From Bacteroidetes bacterium UBA6063 (GTDB lineage Bacteria > Bacteroidota > Bacteroidia > NS11-12g > UBA9320), in assembly GCA_002428905.1 (NCBI GenBank), contig DIYD01000199.1, forward strand, positions 1-17,661: DNA of 17,661 nt, in the 5' to 3' direction. The notes under the pieces were generated by a model. That model saw only the letters and a program-made list of their open reading frames with translations. It was not told where the DNA came from and searched no databases. The position numbers and the translations under genes were made by a program. This document shows positions 7,454 to 13,216 of the stretch, piece by piece. Position 1 is the first letter of the stretch. Each line of letters begins with the position of its first letter.

Positions 7454-7819
7454 ATGAGCACCACACCTGAACACGACAAGCGAATGGCTGAATTAACCTT
7501 TGCTTCGGTGTACCCACATTATGTTACAAAAGCCGAAAAGAAAGGTAGAACCATTGAAGAGTTACATGAAGTAATCCATTGGCTTACAGGCTTTGATGAG
7601 GGGCAGATTCAAAAATATATCGACACTAAAGCCACGTTTGAGACCTTCTTTGCAGAGGCAAAAATCCACCCAAATGCCGAGCTCATTAAAGGGATGATTT
7701 GCGGTTATCGCATTGAGGAAATCGTAACACCTCTGACGAAACAAGTTCGTTATCTCGACAAGCTTGTAGATGAGCTGGCCAGGGGCCGAAAGATGGAGAA
7801 AATACTTAGGTCTAATTAA
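7454..7819 (+). CDS. DUF2200 family protein
   Basis: 121 residues from ATG at 7454 (MSTTPEHDKRMAELTFASVY). Conserved blocks include SVYPHYVTKAEKKGRT (18-33), a TFETFF segment (61-66), ICGYRIEEI (82-90) and a strongly conserved helical end with VRYLDKLVDELARGRKMEKI (98-117). This matches DUF2200, a family of about 110-120 residue cytosolic proteins of unknown function; nothing in it suggests an active site. I reject a longer TTG start at 7424, because the family begins at MSTTPEHD. A TATATTTG box at 7441-7448 lies only 5 bp before the ATG. The gene sits between two CAATNTNN octamer arrays (7284-7307 and 7829-7852) and downstream of an interspersed repeat, which is suggestive of an inserted cassette. 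Confidence 0.87.
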   Translation: MSTTPEHDKRMAELTFASVYPHYVTKAEKKGRTIEELHEVIHWLTGFDEGQIQKYIDTKATFETFFAEAKIHPNAELIKGMICGYRIEEIVTPLTKQVRYLDKLVDELARGRKMEKILRSN

Positions 7820-7828
7820 ACGATATAG

Positions 7829-7852
7829 CAATTAATCAATGTGCCAATTTGC
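7829..7852 (+). repeat. Second tandem array of the octamer CAATNTNN (3 units)
   Basis: Three contiguous units, CAATTAAT, CAATGTGC and CAATTTGC, begin 9 bp after the DUF2200 stop. They share the CAAT core and 8-bp period of the array at 7284-7307. A degenerate pair on the other strand (CTATGTGC CAATTCGG) is visible at 8712-8727, just upstream of the hydrolase gene. The remaining gap from 7853 to 8050 contains no gene I can support. Confidence 0.7.
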
Positions 7853-8050
7853 GGATCGGCGACATTTCCAGAGCGACTGGCCTGCTGAAGCTTAACAAAG
7901 GCAGAAACAAAGAATCTGAGAGTATAGCAGATAAACCTAACCCTAAAGGTAAAATCAAAGAGCAGCTGTCAAAGGTCATTCGTCAACCTTCCGAAACCAA
8001 AACAACACATTACCACAGGCCACCTTCTACAGGTCTAAACATCTTAAAGT

Positions 8051-8695
8051 CTAGCCATCTTTCAAAAACGGATTATGCTGCTTCTCAAATCCAATATTGG
8101 TTAAAGGTCCGTGACCCGAATGCACCACAAAATCATCGGGTAAAGTGAATAGTTCGTTTCGAATGGAATTTATAAGCGTATCGTAATCCCCACCAGGCAA
8201 ATCGGTTCGACCAATACTCAATTGAAACAACACGTCGCCACCAATCACGAACTTCTCGTCTCTTGCAATGAAACATACACTGCCCGGAGAATGCCCAGGT
8301 GTAAAGACTATATCGAGGGATGAAGAACCAAAAGTCAACGTCGTTCCTTCAACAAGGTATTCATCGGCCTCGGGTGAGGGATCATAATTCAGGCCGTAAA
8401 GCATTGCACTGGACACGCCACTTTCTAAAACGGATCGATCCTTTTCATGGTAATAAAATGGAACGTCATACGTGCTTTTGATGTAATTATTGCCAAAGAT
8501 GTGATCGATATGGCAATGCGTATTCACCAGTTTGACCACGTTCAAATCGTTGTCTTTTATGAAGCCTGACAATTGCATCTGCTCTGAAGCATCATAACAC
8601 CCCGGATCAATAACGACACACGCTCGGGTTTCGTCATAAAGAACATAGGTGTTTTCCTGAAAGGGGTTAAATGTAAACGACTTGATCTGGATCAT
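8051..8695 (-). CDS. Metallo-beta-lactamase-fold hydrolase, glyoxalase II-like
   Basis: 214 residues from the ATG at 8693-8695; a longer GTG start at 8722 is rejected because the fold begins at MIQIKSFTFNPFQENTYVL. The dinuclear metal-binding motif THCHIDH at 59-65 supplies H60, H62, D64 and H65, with further ligands H135 (GHSPGS), D154 (GDVLF) and H195 (SGHGP). GRTDLPGG at 162-169 is typical of glyoxalase II-like and YcbL-like enzymes, which hydrolyse thioesters such as S-D-lactoylglutathione. It lacks the long C-terminal helical domain of canonical glyoxalase II, as in the short YcbL type. The enzyme is cytosolic, since no signal is seen. The exact thioester substrate is unknown. Its start is 51 bp from the divergent lipoprotein gene. 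Confidence 0.9.
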   Translation of the reverse strand: MIQIKSFTFNPFQENTYVLYDETRACVVIDPGCYDASEQMQLSGFIKDNDLNVVKLVNTHCHIDHIFGNNYIKSTYDVPFYYHEKDRSVLESGVSSAMLYGLNYDPSPEADEYLVEGTTLTFGSSSLDIVFTPGHSPGSVCFIARDEKFVIGGDVLFQLSIGRTDLPGGDYDTLINSIRNELFTLPDDFVVHSGHGPLTNIGFEKQHNPFLKDG

Positions 8696-8746
8696 GGCGC
8701 GAAGATAAAACCGAATTGGCACATAGCTTGTTCTAAAACCAGTGTT

Positions 8747-9457
8747 ATGAAATCAATCTCTACCTTGCTGGCATTAAGCCTACCCCTATTCTTCTTTTCG
8801 TGCACAACCACGAAATACACCTACTACGAGCACGAATTCACCGAACCTGTACCCACCTATAAAAGGGAAAAAGTTGAACTGGATTACAGTATTCAGGATT
8901 TTGTACTGACCTACAAAGTGCAGAATAATACAGACAGTTTATATCTGGTTGACTGGACAAAAAGTGTGTTTATCATTAATGATAAAACCTATCATTTTAT
9001 GGATCCGATCATTTTAAGTGGGTCGTTTGATGGCGTAGTGGTGCCGAGAACATTAGACCCAAACATTGATGTAATTGGAGATGTTAAAATTCGCGGACAA
9101 AAACGATCCGAAGCCACAACTATACCCCCGAAACTTAGTGTTACTCGAGGTGTGTCGCTGTATCCTATTATACGCAGTCAGGGCATTACCATCGACACCA
9201 TTGATCTGGATCTTCGAATCCAAAGTCACCTGGTGATTACATCACTGGATGAAGAAGAAATCCTGGTAAAAAAAATTGACACCAGAGTTAACTCATCCAC
9301 ACACACAGGCGCTCGCAAGCGAGCAAGTTTCGATCGACCAAACATGTATGGATATGGTGTTAAAGCATATACCACACCTGACCCTGCAGGGAATATCTTT
9401 ATGGCAGCTCTAACGGGTTTTATCGTGTTTTGGCTATCAAACATCGATAGTGATTGA
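8747..9457 (+). CDS. Unrecognised lipoprotein with C-terminal hydrophobic segment
   Basis: 236 residues. A lipoprotein signal ends FFFSC with C19 as the lipidation site, followed by three Thr and a Tyr-rich stretch. The body (about 30-195) is rich in predicted beta-strands and has no family signature I know. Residues 217-231 (FMAALTGFIVFWLSN) form a hydrophobic stretch that could be a membrane segment, which is unusual for a lipoprotein that already has a lipid anchor. A run of basic residues (HTGARKRASFDR) precedes it. The start ATG is supported by the lipobox. It is divergent from the hydrolase gene with a 51-bp gap. Function is unknown. Confidence 0.75.
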   Translation: MKSISTLLALSLPLFFFSCTTTKYTYYEHEFTEPVPTYKREKVELDYSIQDFVLTYKVQNNTDSLYLVDWTKSVFIINDKTYHFMDPIILSGSFDGVVVPRTLDPNIDVIGDVKIRGQKRSEATTIPPKLSVTRGVSLYPIIRSQGITIDTIDLDLRIQSHLVITSLDEEEILVKKIDTRVNSSTHTGARKRASFDRPNMYGYGVKAYTTPDPAGNIFMAALTGFIVFWLSNIDSD

Positions 9458-9546
9458 AACGTAAGAGTGCGGTTCGGATACGGTTAAGCGCTGCTCTGGT
9501 GTATAAGGCAATTTGAGTCTTGTTGGTTATACAAGCTTACACATTT

Positions 9547-9622
9547 CTTTGTTCCGTCGTTCTGAAATGCCACCCTGGCTCAGCAGGCGTTAGCGACTTA
9601 ACACCTCAACAACCGAACAAAG
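9547..9622. repeat. Imperfect long-range inverted repeat (76 bp, 15-bp arms)
   Basis: The left arm CTTTGTTCCGTCGTT (9547-9561) and right arm AACAACCGAACAAAG (9608-9622) pair at 13 of 15 positions. A smaller hairpin CCTG-gctcag-CAGG (9574-9587) lies inside. The element sits alone in the 205-bp gap between the lipoprotein and M74 genes; no target-site duplication or ORF is seen. It could be a small mobile-element remnant (MITE-like) or a structured RNA. Confidence 0.5.
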
Positions 9623-9662
9623 TGGCTAGACCAGATCGAAAAATTCTACGTTATAAAACCAC

Positions 9663-10400
9663 ATGAAAAGATTCCTTCTAATAGCCCTGGTCTCGATAAC
9701 AAGCTATCTTGTCTTTAGCCAGCACGTCAGCACAACGATCCGGCGGTACATGGCCAAACATCCAGATGGCACTTCAACAAGTGTTTCTGTCGGTACAGTT
9801 TCAAATGGGAGCTTGAAAAATGGGAAACTCATTCCCTACCGAGGCACCAATTTTCAGTACTTCGATTCGATGAGTTATGTCAACCATCGTGCTTTTGTGC
9901 ATCACAAACTGAAGAAAACCGTGCTTTCCAGTTACAACACCCTTGAATCGAAATCCAATCGAAAATACACGATTATGGAATGTTCGAATAAGACTGGTGG
10001 CAAGCTCTACCCGCATCGAACCCATCAAAACGGGTTAAGCATCGACTTTATGATGCCGCTGAAAAAGAATGGAAAACCTTTTTACGGTCTTGATAACACC
10101 GGCGCTGGTCATTACTTGCTCAAGTTTGATGAACAAGGTTATCTGGCAGATGACAAATCCATATCGATCGATTTTGATGCCACAGTACAACACATTCTGG
10201 TTTTGGAGCAGGAAGCCCGTAAAAATGGCCTTCAAATAAAGAAAATCATCATCAATACTGAATTGAAGGACGAACTTTATGCTGCCAAAAATGGATCACA
10301 AATAAAAGCTCAGGGTATTTATGTGGTTCAAAAGCTTACCCCGATGATCAATGCGCTTCACGATGATCATTATCACATTGATTTTGCATTCACTCGGTAA
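9663..10400 (+). CDS. Penicillin-insensitive murein endopeptidase-like protein (MepA type, M74)
   Basis: 245 residues with a signal peptide (about 1-19, cleaved near FSQ). GSLKNGKLIPY at 49-59 matches the N-terminal part of MepA. The metal-site motif is GGKLYPHRTHQNGLSIDF at 112-129, giving H118, H121 and D128; the C-terminal HDDHYHIDF at 233-241 gives H233, H236 and H238. The spacings H121 to D128 (7), H236 to H238 (2) and H233 to H236 (3) equal those of E. coli MepA (H113/D120, H209/H211, H206), so the zinc centre is intact. The enzyme should cleave D-Ala-mDAP crosslinks in peptidoglycan in the periplasm. It is shorter than, and otherwise diverged from, E. coli MepA. The last 11 bp overlap the convergent thioredoxin-like gene. 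Confidence 0.83.
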   Translation: MKRFLLIALVSITSYLVFSQHVSTTIRRYMAKHPDGTSTSVSVGTVSNGSLKNGKLIPYRGTNFQYFDSMSYVNHRAFVHHKLKKTVLSSYNTLESKSNRKYTIMECSNKTGGKLYPHRTHQNGLSIDFMMPLKKNGKPFYGLDNTGAGHYLLKFDEQGYLADDKSISIDFDATVQHILVLEQEARKNGLQIKKIIINTELKDELYAAKNGSQIKAQGIYVVQKLTPMINALHDDHYHIDFAFTR

Positions 10401-11409
10401 GGTGTTTTTTGATCCTTCGAATTACCAACGAGTTGTATCCTTCCTGTGACCAAACCAGGTTACCCCTGGCATTGTAAAAGGCAACCTTCGGAAATCCCCC
10501 AACGGTATTTCGTGTAGGATTCTTGTAATAAGGAAATGGAATGCTGTTGACGGATATGTACTTCTTAATATCAACCCGGGCATCCTGAGAATTCAGAACG
10601 ATGACCCTTCGAGGGTCTAAATTTCCTGCTTCCGCCTCCATTTTTAGCTTGTTCTTTAACACCACACATGGAGCACACCCAATAAAACTATAGATCACAA
10701 CCACAGGTACCCCAACCTTGTACGTAAAAGAACTGATTTGATCCATTGTATCCAGTGCGGATAAAGATGCATATGGTGTGATCTGAGAAGAATCTACAGA
10801 CATGGGTTTATACACATACTCCCTAACCCCAGAGCGCAAAAAGTATTCACGGCCCAATACTGTATCGGGATATAAAAAGTGATATACGATCGAATCGTTC
10901 TTATAATACTGGTCGTCGCTTACCCGCTTGCAAATCATATTCACTCGATGCAAACTGTCGAAATACAATTTATATGAATCGCTGTGCGCTTTACTTTTAA
11001 GATGAATGAGGCTATCCTGATATTCCACTGTTATTAGCTTTCTAAATTTCTTTCCCTGGGCAAATTCATTGAAAAATCTACCATAATTTACATAGGTGTT
11101 CGACCATTGCGTTTGAATGTTGCTCTGAGACCCAGAATAATTACTTACCAGCTCGTCTTTACCATCACTAAGGTGCACCGCTGTTTTCGAATAGGCTCGA
11201 TATTCTTTAAAGTTAGTTCCCTGAAACATGAAATAGAAGCTATCAACATATCGGCTACCACGATTCAGATCGTAGCGCTCCATTTCAACGAAAAAAGAGT
11301 CGTTTTCCAGGGCAGTAAATCGCTCCTTGATCACTTTTTTCTCCATGCGACAACTGGTAAGTGTTGAACCAATGAATAAAAGGAGAGTTAGTTTAGACAG
11401 TTGTTTCAC
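10390..11409 (-). CDS. Thioredoxin-fold lipoprotein with CAPC active site
   Basis: 339 residues. A GTG start at 11407-11409 opens a lipoprotein signal ending LTSC with lipidation at C20; the upstream ATG in another frame stops at once, so GTG is the only sensible start. Residues about 25-215 are an uncharacterised domain rich in polar and aromatic residues. The C-terminal part (about 228-339) is a thioredoxin fold: strand VVVIYSF, active site C245-A-P-C248, then the cis-proline segment GGFPKV with P307. Such anchored thioredoxins (TlpA/ResA-like) act in disulfide reduction or isomerisation on the outer side of the inner membrane or in the outer-membrane lipid layer. The natural substrate is unknown. 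Its last 11 bp overlap the convergent M74 gene. Confidence 0.8.
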   Translation of the reverse strand: MKQLSKLTLLLFIGSTLTSCRMEKKVIKERFTALENDSFFVEMERYDLNRGSRYVDSFYFMFQGTNFKEYRAYSKTAVHLSDGKDELVSNYSGSQSNIQTQWSNTYVNYGRFFNEFAQGKKFRKLITVEYQDSLIHLKSKAHSDSYKLYFDSLHRVNMICKRVSDDQYYKNDSIVYHFLYPDTVLGREYFLRSGVREYVYKPMSVDSSQITPYASLSALDTMDQISSFTYKVGVPVVVIYSFIGCAPCVVLKNKLKMEAEAGNLDPRRVIVLNSQDARVDIKKYISVNSIPFPYYKNPTRNTVGGFPKVAFYNARGNLVWSQEGYNSLVIRRIKKHLTE

Positions 11410-11491
11410 GGCACGTGCATTTTACTTGCTAAGATATGATTTTCCAACCAGTGTAAAGCGCATACGTCCGAAGTCAGTATTGTCTTTGGAC

Positions 11492-11555
11492 ATCGTCATC
11501 TCTCGATACTTCAAGACATGGAATTGAAGTGAACGCAGTACTACTCAAGGTGACA
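11492..11555 (-). repeat. Interspersed imperfect-palindrome repeat, copy B
   Basis: Oriented opposite to copy A at 7334-7384. It begins ATCGTC and TCTCGATAC (11492-11509) and ends ACTCAAGGTGACA (11543-11555), matching the ends of copy A read on the other strand with a 3-bp insertion and two substitutions. The middle differs completely but also forms a stem, ACTTCAA (11508-11514) pairing with TTGAAGT (11524-11530). Conserved ends with a diverged but still palindromic centre suggest a REP-like family. Confidence 0.55.
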
Positions 11556-11655
11556 AACGGCATTCCTATCGATTTGTGGGCACCTTGGGGCGGAACTTCG
11601 TGAAGCGAAGATTATCTTAAGTCACTGTATTTTTATCTCAGTATGATCCCCAACA

Positions 11656-11684
11656 CTCAGACTTTTTGGGCACAGCCCACTGAG
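11656..11684. repeat. Nested inverted repeat (hairpin)
   Basis: CTCAG (11656-11660) pairs with CTGAG (11680-11684) and encloses TGGGC-ACA-GCCCA (11667-11679); six bases bulge on the left side. No uridine tract follows on either strand, so it is not an obvious terminator. It lies between repeat copy B and the lpdA terminator and may be part of an old element or a small structured RNA. Confidence 0.35.
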
Positions 11685-11725
11685 ATTTATGCCAGCACTT
11701 AAGGATGAACTACAAATGTTCAAAC

Positions 11726-11760
11726 AAAAAAATCCCGAGTTTGAACAAACCCGGGATTTT
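11726..11760 (-). terminator. Rho-independent terminator of lpdA
   Basis: On the minus strand AAAATCCCGGGTTT (11760-11747), a GTTC loop and AAACTCGGGATTTT (11742-11729) form a 14-bp stem with a single G-U wobble, followed by a run of T ending at 11726. On the plus strand the same position would be an A-C mismatch, so the structure is made for minus-strand RNA. It begins 15 bp after the lpdA stop codon, as expected for a monocistronic unit. Confidence 0.87.
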
Positions 11761-11775
11761 GATAAATATGTTTTT

Positions 11776-13161
11776 TTAAAGGTGGATTACCTCGTCGTAA
11801 GCCGCTGCAGCTGCTTCCATAACCGCCTCACTCATTGTAGGGTGTGGGTGAACGGTTTTAATGATTTCGTGTCCGGTAGTTTCAAGTTTACGTGCCGCAA
11901 CTACTTCTGCAATCATTTCAGTTACGTTCATTCCGATCATGTGGGCTCCTAAGAACTCGCCGTACTTCGCATCGAAAATTACCTTTACAAAGCCTTCTTT
12001 AGCCCCTGCCGCACTCGCTTTTCCACTTGCAGAGAAGGGGAACTTCCCAACTTTGATCTCGTAACCTGCTTCCTTCGCTTTGGCTTCAGTGTATCCTACG
12101 GATGAGATTTCAGGTGTCGTATACGTACAACCTGGAATGTTTCCGTAGTCCAAAGGTTCAGGGTTCTCTCCTGCAATCTTCTCTACGCATATAATCCCTT
12201 CTGCACTGGCAACGTGTGCTAACGCCGGACCTGGAACGATGTCACCAATGGCATAAACACCTGGAACATTCGTTTGGTAATATTCGTCTACCAATACTTT
12301 ACCCTTGTCTGTCTTAATGCCCATTGTTTCCAATCCAATGCCTTCAAGGTTTGACTGGATTCCAACAGCTGAAAGAACAATCTCCGCTGTCATTTCTTCC
12401 ATACCCTTTGAGGTTTTGATCGACACCTTACAATCCTTACCGGATGTATCTACCTTCTCTACAGATGAACTCGTCATTACGTTGATTCCCTGCTTCTTGA
12501 ATTCTTTGGCCAATGTTTTTGACACATCTGCGTCTTCATTTGGAACGATGTTTGGCAGGAACTCGACAAGAGTTACTTCGGTACCCATGGCGTTATAGAA
12601 GTACGCAAACTCGCTTCCAATTGCGCCACTGCCTACAATCACCATTGACTTGGGCAATTTAGGCAACGCCAAGGCCTCATGGTAACCAATGACTTTCTTT
12701 TTATCAATTTTAAGGTGTGGAAGCTCGCGCTCACGTGCACCTGTTGCTAGGATGATGTTCTTCGCTTCTACAACACTTTTAGATCCATTATTATCAACTT
12801 CAACTTTGCCTTTTCCAACCAATTTACCAAAGCCTGTGATTATTTCAATCTTGTTCTTCTTCATCAAGAATTGAACTCCTTTGCTCATACCGTTGGCAAC
12901 ATCACGACTTCGTTTAACCACCGCGCCAAAATCAGCCGAAGCTTCTTTAACGCTTATACCGTAGTTCGACGCGTGATTGATGTAATCAAAAACCTGAGCA
13001 GATTTTAACAATGCTTTCGTCGGAATACATCCCCAGTTCAAGCATACTCCACCCAATTCTGATTTTTCAACTATACCCACTTTCATGCCCAGTTGTGCAC
13101 CGCGAATAGCAGCTACATAACCACCAGGGCCACTTCCAATTACCAATAAGTCTAGTGCCAT
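11776..13161 (-). CDS. lpdA: Dihydrolipoyl dehydrogenase (E3)
   Basis: 461 residues, normal for the family. The FAD-binding GxGxxG is at 9-14 (GSGPGG) and the redox-active disulfide is GGVCLNWGCIPTKA with C40 and C45. The NAD-binding Rossmann motif VIVGSGAIGSE lies at about 174-184. The C-terminal dimer motif HPHPTMSE supplies the catalytic H440 and E445. The enzyme reoxidises dihydrolipoamide in the pyruvate, 2-oxoglutarate and branched-chain 2-oxoacid dehydrogenase complexes and the glycine cleavage system, passing electrons to NAD+ in the cytosol. No E1 or E2 gene is next to it, so this is a stand-alone E3, with its own promoter (TACCTTTG at 13177-13184) and terminator (11726-11760). Confidence 0.97.
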   Translation of the reverse strand: MALDLLVIGSGPGGYVAAIRGAQLGMKVGIVEKSELGGVCLNWGCIPTKALLKSAQVFDYINHASNYGISVKEASADFGAVVKRSRDVANGMSKGVQFLMKKNKIEIITGFGKLVGKGKVEVDNNGSKSVVEAKNIILATGARERELPHLKIDKKKVIGYHEALALPKLPKSMVIVGSGAIGSEFAYFYNAMGTEVTLVEFLPNIVPNEDADVSKTLAKEFKKQGINVMTSSSVEKVDTSGKDCKVSIKTSKGMEEMTAEIVLSAVGIQSNLEGIGLETMGIKTDKGKVLVDEYYQTNVPGVYAIGDIVPGPALAHVASAEGIICVEKIAGENPEPLDYGNIPGCTYTTPEISSVGYTEAKAKEAGYEIKVGKFPFSASGKASAAGAKEGFVKVIFDAKYGEFLGAHMIGMNVTEMIAEVVAARKLETTGHEIIKTVHPHPTMSEAVMEAAAAAYDEVIHL

Positions 13162-13176
13162 TATTTAAATTTTTTG

Positions 13177-13184
13177 CAAAGGTA
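13177..13184 (-). promoter_or_regulatory. -7 promoter element TACCTTTG of lpdA
   Basis: On the minus strand TACCTTTG matches the Bacteroidota -7 consensus TAnnTTTG and is followed by GCAAAAAATTTAAATA to the ATG. Fifteen bases separate the box from the start codon, implying a leader of roughly 10 nt. No clear TTG was found at the usual -33 distance. Confidence 0.6.
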
Positions 13185-13216
13185 TGATTTGGCCGAAATT
13201 ATCAGCTATGAACGGA

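Larger units (their letters stand above)
11410..11775. other. 366-bp gene-free stretch with repeats and hairpins
   Basis: No credible gene is present on either strand between the thioredoxin-like gene and lpdA. It contains, in order, a diverged interspersed repeat (11492-11555), a short hairpin CTTCG-TGAAG-CGAAG (11596-11610), nested inverted repeats centred on TGGGC-ACA-GCCCA (11656-11684) and the lpdA terminator (11726-11760). Short open frames at 11689 and on the opposite strand are shadows without family features. Confidence 0.6.

Noticed and set aside
7849..8148. A 99-codon plus-strand open frame after the second octamer array
   Set aside because: It has no ATG, starts with a TTG inside the repeat array, is hydrophilic without any domain, and overlaps the hydrolase coding end by 98 bp. 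It is treated as chance.
8696..8722. N-terminal extension of the MBL-fold hydrolase to GTG 8722
   Set aside because: The extra nine residues precede a normal family start at ATG 8695 and are not needed for the fold.
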